Assembly (NCBI GenBank): GCA_030151135.1
Contig: JASLEQ010000593.1
Span: 1-5,316, forward strand
DNA length: 5,316 nt
Source of the DNA: Candidatus Sulfotelmatobacter sp.
GTDB taxonomy: Bacteria > Acidobacteriota > Terriglobia > Terriglobales > SbA1
Direction of reading: 5' to 3'
Position numbers and translations under genes: made by a program. The notes below the pieces were generated by a model, which saw only the letters and a program-made list of their open reading frames with translations, had not been told where the DNA came from and did not search any database. Shown here piece by piece: positions 1 to 5,316 of this stretch. Positions within the stretch are counted from its first letter, which is position 1; every line of letters begins with the position of its first letter.

Positions 1-75
1 CGCATCTCCCTCCCGCCAAAGTCTGACCTCTCCCTCGGTTGGCGGAAGCCCGGAGATATAGTACTTCAGTAACCT

Positions 76-105
76 TTGGATTAGCCGGATGTAACCATTT
101 ATTAA
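76..105 (+). promoter_or_regulatory. Possible weak sigma70-type promoter for the DUF2934 gene
   Basis: TTGGAT (76-81) and TATTAA (100-105) are separated by 18 bp in the most AT-rich part of the leader, about 70 bp upstream of the GTG at 177. The match to consensus is poor (3/6 and 4/6). A better -10-like hexamer, TATGAT (117-122), lies downstream but has no recognisable -35 at 16-18 bp. Either could serve; neither is strong. Confidence 0.25.
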
Positions 106-162
106 CGGGAATCCGATATGATGGAGTCAGTCTGAAACGCCGGAAGGACGACTGGGTGGGTC

Positions 163-170
163 AGGAAAGG
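163..170 (+). promoter_or_regulatory. Ribosome binding site that sets the start of the DUF2934 gene
   Basis: AGGAAAGG lies 6 nt before the GTG at 177. The in-frame candidates further upstream, TTG at 39 and GTG at 156, have no comparable purine run at the right distance. The residues they would add resemble no family, so this site favours the 177 start. Confidence 0.6.
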
Positions 171-176
171 TCGGCA

Positions 177-422
177 GTGGATCTCGAAACTCGCAGGAAA
201 AAGCAGCAGGCGCTGATGGTCCGCATGTTGGAGCGGAAGGTACGCTCCCGCGCGCAGCAGCTTTATGAAACCCGCGGGCAGGCTGCGGGCAACGAGTTGC
301 AGGATTGGTTTCAGGCTGAGTCAGAAGTACTTGAAAATAGTACCCTTGCCCCACTATATCGACGTACCAAAACCCCACCCGCAGCTGAGGAACTTCAGGA
401 AGCCGTGGAAGTCGGCGGATAG
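177..422 (+). CDS. DUF2934 domain-containing small protein
   Basis: This is a small, highly charged protein of 81 residues when read from GTG 177. Residues about 18-52 match the DUF2934 pattern: a basic helix with RAQQLYETRG (25-34), then a Gly-containing turn, then LQDWFQAESEVL (41-52), the family's characteristic DW..AE segment. The N-terminus is Lys/Arg-rich and the C-terminal tail is Pro/Glu-rich. There is no signal peptide or membrane segment, so it is probably cytoplasmic. The family has no established function; such proteins are common in Acidobacteriota and some Proteobacteria. An upstream TTG (39) would give 127 residues, but the extension looks non-coding and the ribosome binding site supports 177. 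The gene converges on the deoxyhypusine synthase-like gene with only 26 bp between the stops and no clear terminator hairpin there. The family call is from motif reading and is fairly secure. Confidence 0.75.
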   Translation: MDLETRRKKQQALMVRMLERKVRSRAQQLYETRGQAAGNELQDWFQAESEVLENSTLAPLYRRTKTPPAAEELQEAVEVGG

Positions 423-448
423 CCGCTGTTCTTCTGAATCTCGATTCC

Positions 449-1579
449 CTACCTCTTGCTTACCGCTTTTGCACTCTTCTTCCCACCCTTTTTGGCCTTA
501 TCGAGCCGCTCCAATACTGATGCCACAATGATCGGCAGGCCCACGGTTGCGTCCACAAAAACTTCCCCGAACATCCCACCTTCCGATGGAGGCACAAACT
601 TGCCCCACGAAATCGCTTCGCTGTAAGGACTGCCGGAAAGTCCGCCCCAATACACCGGTTCCGGACAAATCCGCAGCCCGTAGTGATAGCGCTTCAGGGG
701 CACGTTCTCGCCGAGGCGGCGATGGCGCAGTTCGCAAAATGGCCCAAACTGCTGCGACCAGTTGCGCGGCACTCCACCGCCAATGGTGAAGATGCCCAGC
801 TTCTTTTGCCGAAGCAGCGTCGCGGCAAAATGCTCCAAATCTTCAAACGGGTCGAACCGGATCTTGTGCCTTCCGGTCGACTCGCGCAGGCGATTGTTCA
901 GTGCGGTGTCCAGGCCCAACTCCGAATCGCTGAAGGCAGGCACGAACACCGGTACGCCCTTTTCGTACGCCGATTTCAGAATTCCCCGCTGCCCTTTCGC
1001 GGTTTTCGAGAGATAGGCCCCGATCGCGTGGTTCAGCTTGTACGAGCACATCACCTCGTTGTGATCCCAGCTTTCGAGCACCGCCGACATCACTTCCTCG
1101 ACATCGTCCAGGTTCTGCTCCGGTTCCAACGTGTCGTAAACGCGGTTATATCCCTGCTCGTATAATTCCTCGTCCGAAACTTCAGGGTTTGCCCGGAAAT
1201 GCGCGCGCCCGGTAGCTTCTACGAGCCCATGCGCCATCAGCGCACCGGTCGAAACGATCGCGTTCACGATGCCCCGGTCAATCAGTTCGGTGACGATCAG
1301 GCCCTGCTTAGCTACCGTCATTGCGCCGGCCAGCGTCATAACGACGAACGCGTCCTCGTCGAGCGCCATCGCTTCCAATACATCCGCGGCCTCGCCCAGT
1401 TGCCGTCCGGTGAAAGCCGTCTTTGCCATCGCCCGCACCAGGCTGTCGATTGAAGTCACTTTCGCCAGATCGAGCGGCTCGAGCGGGATCAGCCGGTCCT
1501 CAATCGGATTGTGCAGCTTCCGGTCAACTCCCTCGCCGCCATGCTGCCCGTGCGAATTGCCATGATTGCCCTGTTTCAA
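449..1579 (-). CDS. speY: Deoxyhypusine synthase-like protein, probable homospermidine synthase (SpeY-type)
   Basis: This is a 376-residue protein of the NAD-dependent deoxyhypusine synthase fold. Visible family blocks are a nucleotide-binding region (about 79-112, ending IVSTGALMAHG), VFVPAFSDSELG (211-222), TIGGGVPRN (265-273) and YSEAISWGKF (319-328). Lys327 corresponds to the lysine that carries the aminobutyl imine in the eukaryotic enzyme. Eukaryotic enzymes have GGGVVKHH where this protein has GGGVPRNW, which marks the bacterial branch. Bacteria have no hypusinated eIF5A. A cyanobacterial member, SpeY, makes homospermidine, so that is the likeliest reaction here, and nearby aguB and aguA would supply putrescine. 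Start: TTG 1579 is chosen because GGAGG lies 6 nt upstream; a TTG at 1618 would add 13 residues without support. The first 15 residues (MKQGNHGNSHGQHGG) are Gly/His/Asn-rich and the C-terminal tail is Lys-rich. The exact substrate is inference. Confidence 0.88.
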   Translation of the reverse strand: MKQGNHGNSHGQHGGEGVDRKLHNPIEDRLIPLEPLDLAKVTSIDSLVRAMAKTAFTGRQLGEAADVLEAMALDEDAFVVMTLAGAMTVAKQGLIVTELIDRGIVNAIVSTGALMAHGLVEATGRAHFRANPEVSDEELYEQGYNRVYDTLEPEQNLDDVEEVMSAVLESWDHNEVMCSYKLNHAIGAYLSKTAKGQRGILKSAYEKGVPVFVPAFSDSELGLDTALNNRLRESTGRHKIRFDPFEDLEHFAATLLRQKKLGIFTIGGGVPRNWSQQFGPFCELRHRRLGENVPLKRYHYGLRICPEPVYWGGLSGSPYSEAISWGKFVPPSEGGMFGEVFVDATVGLPIIVASVLERLDKAKKGGKKSAKAVSKR

Positions 1580-1751
1580 GACGTGCCTCCAGAATTCTCG
1601 GCTGATTTCCCGACTCAATACTCTACAGGAAGCGTGTGAACAGATGCCACGCGCCTAATCCACAGAGCCGAAACGTCAACGAACCAGAGTTTGCGGCGCG
1701 ACTCGGCAAAGCGCATGCTTCTGAGTCTCCTATCAGTGCACGGCTTCCCGT
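1580..1751. other. Divergent intergenic region between the speY-like and HEAT-repeat genes
   Basis: These 172 bp separate two divergently transcribed genes and should hold a promoter for each. On the minus strand a TTGACG hexamer (about 1676-1681) resembles a -35 box, but no convincing -10 follows at 16-18 bp. No clear promoter was found for the plus-strand gene. No strong hairpin, operator-like palindrome or small ORF is supported. Confidence 0.4.
1586..1590 (-). promoter_or_regulatory. Shine-Dalgarno site fixing the TTG start of the deoxyhypusine synthase-like gene
   Basis: Read on the minus strand, GGAGG is followed by a 6-nt spacer (CACGTC) and then TTG at 1579. This is a consensus ribosome binding site. 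It would fall inside the coding region if translation began at the more upstream TTG (1618), so the shorter 376-residue product is preferred. Confidence 0.7.
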
Positions 1752-2786
1752 GTGCCATCAGGCAGCTCATGCCGTCAGCTTGCGCGCTTCCGCGATGTAC
1801 ACTCGCACAGATTGCCGGGCAAGCGCCAGTTCGAACAGCAACTCGCCGCTCTGGACGCATTGCGCCAGGCGGCACCAGAATCTCGCGTCGAGCCCCTGCG
1901 TAAAGCGCTCGGCCATAAGAACAACTTCCTCGCAGCCAAGGCCGCTCATCTCACCCGGGAACTCAATCTGCAAGAACTTACTCCGGACTTGATTGCAGCC
2001 TTTGATCGCTTCTTCGAAAATGCCGAAAAGTCCGACCCGCAATGCTGGGCAAAAAACGCGATCAGCAAGGCCTTGGCTGCATTCGATCTGCAAGAGCCGG
2101 ACGTCTTTTTACGCGGGATGCGGCACATCCAACTCGAGCCCGTCTGGGGAGGGCAGTCCGACACGGCCGGATCACTCCGCTCGACCTGCGCCCTCGCGCT
2201 TGTCCAATGCCGCAGGTTGCCGGAAGCCGATCTCCTTGCTCAGCTAGTCGACCTGCTCGCCGACAAGGATAAAGCTGTCCGCATCGAAGTCGTCCGCGCC
2301 ATCGAGCAGATTGGATCACCGGCCGCGTCTCTCCTGCTCCGCCTGCGGGCGAATCTCGGCAACGACGAACCGGAAGTTCTGGGCGCATGCTTCGCCGGGA
2401 TCCTTCACCTCGAAGGCGCGAGTGCGATTCCTTGGGTCGTCCGCTTTCTATCGACTGCCGACGATACTGCCGGCGAAGCTGCCCTGGCGCTAGCCGCGAC
2501 GCACGCCCCGGCAGCATTCACCGCGCTGAAGGATTGCTTTGAAACCGTGCGCGACCATTGGTTCCGCTCCGTCCTCCTGTCAGCGATCGCGCTAACCCGT
2601 CAGGACGAAGCCACAGAATTCCTGCTCGATCTCGTGAAAAGCGACTCATTGCATGCCGAGGTCTCAATCGAAGCCCTCGTCCGCTCCGCACCCTCTGAAG
2701 AAATACTCAGCCAGCTGACGAAGCTGACGGCGGAAAATCCGAGGCTGTCTAGGGTAGTAGCGGACCTGACGAAGAGTCGATCTTGA
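1752..2786 (+). CDS. HEAT-repeat (alpha-solenoid) protein
   Basis: The reading frame encodes 344 residues rich in Leu, Ala, Glu and Arg, arranged as successive amphipathic helix pairs typical of HEAT/armadillo solenoids. The clearest repeat is LAQLVDLLADKDKAVRIEVV (185-204) followed by RAIEQIGSPAA, with the usual Leu-Leu-Asp and Val-Arg positions. Further helix pairs run through about 205-335. There is no enzymatic motif, signal peptide or membrane helix, so it is probably a cytoplasmic protein-binding scaffold. HEAT proteins in bacteria have varied roles (phycobilin lyase-like, regulatory, scaffold), and none can be assigned here. The start is uncertain: GTG 1752 has no ribosome binding site, and the first 20 or so residues do not look like solenoid. 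TTG 1812 (324 residues) would begin just before the first good helix, QFEQQLAALDALR, but also lacks a clear site. An in-frame stop at 1722-1724 limits extension. A 148-bp gap separates it from aguB, so co-transcription is possible but unproven. Confidence 0.75.
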   Translation: MPSGSSCRQLARFRDVHSHRLPGKRQFEQQLAALDALRQAAPESRVEPLRKALGHKNNFLAAKAAHLTRELNLQELTPDLIAAFDRFFENAEKSDPQCWAKNAISKALAAFDLQEPDVFLRGMRHIQLEPVWGGQSDTAGSLRSTCALALVQCRRLPEADLLAQLVDLLADKDKAVRIEVVRAIEQIGSPAASLLLRLRANLGNDEPEVLGACFAGILHLEGASAIPWVVRFLSTADDTAGEAALALAATHAPAAFTALKDCFETVRDHWFRSVLLSAIALTRQDEATEFLLDLVKSDSLHAEVSIEALVRSAPSEEILSQLTKLTAENPRLSRVVADLTKSRS

Positions 2787-2859
2787 AGTTACTCACCAGC
2801 AGAGGGCATGCTTCTTCTTCACGACCTCTGTGACCTTTGTTCGCTTCAAAGCTTTTAGT

Positions 2860-2874
2860 GCTTAAGGTTTAAGC
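2860..2874. repeat. Perfect short inverted repeat in the aguB upstream region
   Basis: GCTTAA and TTAAGC are perfect 6-bp arms around a 3-nt loop (GGT). The element is AT-rich, without a T-tract long enough for an intrinsic terminator. It lies 74 bp after the HEAT gene stop and about 60 bp before the aguB start. It may belong with the adjacent repeat at 2873-2899 as one composite small repeat. Confidence 0.5.
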
Positions 2875-2899
2875 CAGAAGCCAACAGCTAGAAGCTGGC
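2873..2899. repeat. Nested inverted repeat with GAAGC direct repeats
   Basis: Outer arms GCCAG (2873-2877) and CTGGC (2895-2899) flank a perfect inner palindrome, CAGCTAGAAGCTG (2885-2897: CAGCT, AGA loop, AGCTG). The GAAGC word occurs twice in the same direction. The inner and outer structures share bases, so only one can form at a time. It resembles the short AGAAGCCAG-type repeats I associate with acidobacterial intergenic regions, but that association is from memory and untested here. Confidence 0.45.
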
Positions 2900-2921
2900 A
2901 GCTCAATGCTATATTGATCCC

Positions 2922-2927
2922 GGAGGA
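2922..2927 (+). promoter_or_regulatory. Shine-Dalgarno site fixing the TTG start of aguB
   Basis: GGAGGA sits 7 nt upstream of TTG 2935, a near-ideal arrangement. It lies inside the codons that would be read from the alternative TTG at 2914, so the later start is preferred. A TATATT hexamer just upstream (2910-2915) is too close to act as the -10 of a normal leader. Confidence 0.75.
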
Positions 2928-2934
2928 TCGCTCG

Positions 2935-3837
2935 TTGCCGCCCGAGAAATTTCGCGTAGCGCTGATTCAGATGTCGTGCGGGCCCGAGCCCGAACAAAAT
3001 CTTGAGAAGGCGCTCGACCGCATCGCCGACGCCGCTGGACGCAATGCCCAGGTCGTCTGCCTCCCGGAGCTTTTTCAGACGCAGTACTTCTGCCAGCGCG
3101 AAGACCATGCGCTCTTCGATCTCGCCGAACCGATTCCCGGCCCCAGCAGCGAAAAACTTGCCGCTGCCGCAAAGAAGAATGGCGTGGTGCTGATCGCTTC
3201 TCTGTTCGAAAAGCGCGCCGCCGGCGTTTATCACAACACGGCGGCTGTCTTCGACAAAGACGGCGCCTCGCGCGGCCTTTACCGCAAGATGCATATCCCC
3301 GACGATCCCCTGTATTACGAAAAGTTCTATTTCACGCCCGGAGATCTCGGGTTCCGCGCAATCGACACCAGCGCCGGAAAACTCGGCACACTCGTGTGCT
3401 GGGACCAGTGGTATCCCGAAGGCGCGCGCCTCACGGCATTACAAGGTGCACAGATTCTTTTTTATCCCACCGCGATCGGATGGCATCCGGCCGAGAAGGC
3501 TGAGTTCGGCGTAGCGCAGCACGATGCCTGGCGCACCATTCAACGCGCCCACGCCATCGCCAACGGAGTCTTCGTCGCGGTCGTCAACCGCGTCGGTTTC
3601 GAAACCGGCAACATCCGCGGCAAGTCCGCGCCCGGCCAGGGACTCGAATTCTGGGGCGGATCGTTTTTCTGCGATCCTTTCGGGCGAGTGCTCGCCGAGG
3701 GTTCCCATGACCGAGAAGAAATTCTGGTGGGCGAAGTCGACCTGAAGGCGCTCGAGGACATCCGCCGCAACTGGCCGTTCTTGCGCGACCGCCGTATCGA
3801 CAGTTACGCCCCGATCTCCAGCCGTCTCATCGACTAA
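2935..3837 (+). CDS. aguB: N-carbamoylputrescine amidohydrolase (AguB)
   Basis: This is a nitrilase-superfamily amidase of 300 residues, the usual length for AguB. It hydrolyses N-carbamoylputrescine to putrescine, CO2 and ammonia in the cytoplasm, the second step of the agmatine deiminase route. The Glu-Lys-Cys triad is intact: Glu45 in CLPELFQTQYF, Lys118 in YRKMHIPDD, and Cys155 in VCWDQWYPEGAR. The block YYEKFYFTPGD (127-137) after the lysine and AIGWHP (180-185) after the cysteine are typical of the AguB subgroup, distinguishing it from generic omega-amidases or beta-ureidopropionases. The start is TTG 2935 on the strength of GGAGGA 7 nt upstream; TTG 2914 would add 7 residues. It is the first gene of a compact cluster, followed after 4 bp by a small exported protein and then by aguA, whose product is its substrate supplier. 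This pairing makes the assignment very secure. Confidence 0.95.
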   Translation: MPPEKFRVALIQMSCGPEPEQNLEKALDRIADAAGRNAQVVCLPELFQTQYFCQREDHALFDLAEPIPGPSSEKLAAAAKKNGVVLIASLFEKRAAGVYHNTAAVFDKDGASRGLYRKMHIPDDPLYYEKFYFTPGDLGFRAIDTSAGKLGTLVCWDQWYPEGARLTALQGAQILFYPTAIGWHPAEKAEFGVAQHDAWRTIQRAHAIANGVFVAVVNRVGFETGNIRGKSAPGQGLEFWGGSFFCDPFGRVLAEGSHDREEILVGEVDLKALEDIRRNWPFLRDRRIDSYAPISSRLID

Positions 3838-3841
3838 AACA

Positions 3842-4282
3842 ATGTCACGAACCAAAGCCCTGTTGCTCGTCGCCATCACACTCGCCCTTGGGCTTGTCTG
3901 CTTCGCCAAGACAAACAAGCGGAGCGGCAACATTGTCGCCTACGACTTCATGCACCATGCCTCCAAAGCCTCGTCCGACACGCAGAATCAGGAAGTCGTG
4001 ATTCTCGAGACGCCCAATCCAAAACAGAAATACGTAAAGGTGATGTTCTCCAGCGAGGGCACGACGCAGATCGAGCCGAAGTATTTCGACGGAAGCGAGC
4101 CGCTGGAAGTCAACGTACTCCGCGACAAGACTTGCGACGAAAAGACGCCCACCTTCGTTTCACAGGTCAGCATGGAGCAGATCGCCGGAACATATTTACT
4201 CACCGACGCCTACAAAGCCCATCCTCCGGCCCGCATCAAGAACCTCGAGTGCTATGTCGCCATCTACAAAAAGAAAAAGTAA
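3842..4282 (+). CDS. Small exported protein of unknown function
   Basis: The product has 146 residues. A signal peptide is clear: basic MSRTK, a hydrophobic core (residues 6-19), and a probable signal peptidase I site after CFA (20-22). Cys20 does not sit in a proper lipobox, so it is probably not a lipoprotein. The mature part is about 124 residues and polar, with alternating short strands such as EVVILETPNP (51-60) and KYVKVMFSS (63-71). It has two cysteines (98 and 137) that could form a disulfide, and it ends in a four-lysine tail. I recognise no family. ATG 3842 follows the aguB stop by 4 bp without a clear ribosome binding site, which suggests translational coupling. Its 3' end overlaps the likely aguA start by 29 bp. 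The placement between two cytoplasmic polyamine enzymes suggests co-expression, but not a shared function. Confidence 0.8.
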   Translation: MSRTKALLLVAITLALGLVCFAKTNKRSGNIVAYDFMHHASKASSDTQNQEVVILETPNPKQKYVKVMFSSEGTTQIEPKYFDGSEPLEVNVLRDKTCDEKTPTFVSQVSMEQIAGTYLLTDAYKAHPPARIKNLECYVAIYKKKK

Positions 4283-5316
4283 AGCGACACTCACGCAAAC
4301 TCCTGCCGAACTCGGATGTCGCATGCCCGCCGAGTGGGAGCCGCACGCGGCCACATGGCTCGCCTGGCCGCACTATCACGGCGACTGGCCCGGCAAGTTC
4401 GAGCCGATCCCCTGGGTCTATGCCGAGATCATCCGCAATCTCGCAAAGTATGAACGGGTTGAACTGGTCGTGAACAACGCAGCGTCAGCAAAGCAGGCGC
4501 GAAAAATTCTGAAGCGCGCCGCAGCGCTCTCGGATAACATCCGCTTTCATCACTGGCCCACAAATCGAATCTGGCTGCGGGACTCAGGCTGCGTCTTCGT
4601 AAAGAACCGGGAAGGGCACGAGTTTACTAGTGCCGGTAGCGAGCCACCCTCGAAAGGGGCTTCAGCCCCTGAGGCTCTGGCCATCAAATTCCGCTTCAAT
4701 GCCTGGGCCAAATACTCCAACTGGCGCCACGACGACAAAATCGGTCCGCTGATGGCAAAGGCCGCCGGCCTCCAGGAAGTGCGCGCACATGTCTTAGATA
4801 AACCGATGGTCCTCGAGGGCGGTTCCATTGACGTCAACGGCGCGGGCACAATCCTCACTACCGAAGAATGCCTCCTCAGCAAAGAACAGCAACGCAATCC
4901 GCACATGGCGCGCGTGCACTACGAAAAGGCTTTCGCCGACTACCTCGGGGCGCCGCAGACGATCTGGCTGGGACGCGGCATCTTCGGCGATGACACGCAC
5001 GGACACGTCGACGACCTCACCCGCTTTGTTCGAAAAGACACGGTCATCACCATGGTCGAGCCCAATTCCAAAGACGTAAATCACGAACCGCTGCGTGCGA
5101 ATCTGCGCCGCCTGCAATCCGCCCGCGATCAGGACGGAAAGCAACTCACGGTAGTTGAAATCCCCATGCCACAGCCGGTGATCTTCGAAGGCCGGCGCCT
5201 GCCCGCCAGCTACGCGAACTTTTACATCGCCAACGGAGTCGTTCTCGCGCCGGTATTCAATCGTGCCAATGACCGCATCGCCCTGAATACGCTGGCGGAA
5301 CTGTTCCCCTCGCGCG
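4254..5316 (+). CDS. aguA: Agmatine deiminase (AguA), 3' end beyond the window
   Basis: This open frame runs to the right edge (354 complete codons). It encodes a peptidylarginine deiminase-fold agmatine deiminase, which converts agmatine to N-carbamoylputrescine and ammonia, the substrate for adjacent AguB. Diagnostic segments are MPAEWEPHAATWLAWPH (24-40), WLRDSG (107-112), RFNAWAKY (147-154), LEGGSIDVNG (187-196) and GDDTHGHVDD (245-254). The family's catalytic Asp, Glu, His and Asp correspond to Asp110, Glu188, His251 and Asp253. The nucleophilic Cys near the C-terminus would lie past the edge. ATG 4254 is preferred because TPAELGCRMPAEWEPH reads as the conserved family N-terminus; this makes a 29-bp overlap with the upstream gene. 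ATG 4323 would discard those residues. Between WLRDSG and RFNAW the protein is about 15-20 residues longer than I expect for the family, and that stretch coincides with DNA palindromes at 4614-4677. Confidence 0.95.
   Translation, partial: MSPSTKRKSKATLTQTPAELGCRMPAEWEPHAATWLAWPHYHGDWPGKFEPIPWVYAEIIRNLAKYERVELVVNNAASAKQARKILKRAAALSDNIRFHHWPTNRIWLRDSGCVFVKNREGHEFTSAGSEPPSKGASAPEALAIKFRFNAWAKYSNWRHDDKIGPLMAKAAGLQEVRAHVLDKPMVLEGGSIDVNGAGTILTTEECLLSKEQQRNPHMARVHYEKAFADYLGAPQTIWLGRGIFGDDTHGHVDDLTRFVRKDTVITMVEPNSKDVNHEPLRANLRRLQSARDQDGKQLTVVEIPMPQPVIFEGRRLPASYANFYIANGVVLAPVFNRANDRIALNTLAELFPSR
4614..4677. repeat. Two-hairpin palindromic (REP-like) element inside aguA
   Basis: Two adjacent inverted repeats lie within the coding sequence. 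The first, 4615-4634, has 8-bp arms with one mismatch (GGCACGAG / CTAGTGCC) around TTTA. The second centres on AGGGGCTTCAGCCCCT (4655-4670, perfect 7-bp arms and a TC loop), with outer arms GAGCC (4641-4645) and GGCTC (4673-4677). The region encodes residues about 121-142, a Ser/Pro/Gly/Ala-rich stretch between two conserved motifs of agmatine deiminase that looks like an insertion. The reading frame stays open. GGGGCT-AGCCCC and GGCACGA-TCGTGCC palindromes are, as I recall, dispersed repeats in acidobacterial genomes. No other copy exists in this window. Confidence 0.6.

Noticed and set aside
39..176. Upstream extension of the DUF2934 protein from TTG 39
   Set aside because: The extra 46 residues have no family resemblance, the region looks like an AT-rich leader, and a good ribosome binding site serves GTG 177 instead.
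683..1165. Plus-strand ORF of 160 codons
   Set aside because: It lies opposite the deoxyhypusine synthase-like gene, whose family motifs are unmistakable. The translation has no recognisable domain and is an antisense shadow.
2062..2517. Minus-strand ORF of 151 codons, Arg/Gly/Pro-rich
   Set aside because: It is antisense to the HEAT-repeat gene and has the Arg-rich low-complexity composition expected of a GC-rich shadow frame.
2800..2830. CAGAGG / CCTCTG inverted repeat after the HEAT gene as a terminator
   Set aside because: Six-bp arms with a 19-nt loop and only a short, interrupted T-rich stretch afterwards are too weak for an intrinsic terminator call.
2910..2915. TATATT as the -10 box of an aguB promoter
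   Set aside because: The transcript start would fall on or just before the ribosome binding site, and no -35-like hexamer lies 16-18 bp upstream.
3439..3933. Minus-strand ORF of 164 codons
   Set aside because: It is antisense to aguB and the start of the exported-protein gene; no family features.
4794..5144. Minus-strand ORF of 116 codons
   Set aside because: It is antisense to the well-supported aguA reading frame and crosses the codons of its catalytic motifs; no independent support.

Overview
The window reads like a moderately GC-rich chromosomal segment from an uncultured or environmental Acidobacteriota (Terriglobia/Koribacter-like). This is an inference. It rests on the DUF2934-type small protein, the protein style of the agmatine enzymes, and the short palindromic repeats of a kind I associate with that phylum. 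No taxonomic marker gene is present.

Layout: a short DUF2934 gene (177-422, +) converges on a deoxyhypusine synthase-like gene (449-1579, -). Next comes a divergent intergenic gap of about 170 bp. A HEAT-repeat protein gene (1752-2786, +) follows. After a 148-bp gap holding small inverted repeats comes a tight cluster: aguB (2935-3837, N-carbamoylputrescine amidohydrolase), a small exported protein of unknown function (3842-4282), and aguA (4254 to beyond the right edge, agmatine deiminase, lacking its C-terminus here). Spacing is 4 bp and then a 29-bp overlap, so these three are probably one transcript.

The enzymes form a pathway. AguA converts agmatine to N-carbamoylputrescine, and AguB converts that to putrescine plus ammonia and CO2. 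The deoxyhypusine synthase-like protein belongs to the bacterial branch that includes SpeY, a homospermidine synthase known from cyanobacteria. It could therefore use putrescine as aminobutyl acceptor and/or donor. The window thus looks like a polyamine locus (agmatine to putrescine to probably homospermidine). The roles of the HEAT protein, the exported protein and the DUF2934 protein are unknown.

The most unusual sequence feature is a pair of consecutive hairpin-forming palindromes (about 4614-4677) inside aguA. They coincide with an apparent extra segment of roughly 15-20 residues in the protein and look like an in-frame insertion of a REP-like repeat. No RNA genes, CRISPR array, transposase or phage genes were seen. 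No new biological system is evident; the interest lies in the polyamine clustering and the intragenic repeat.
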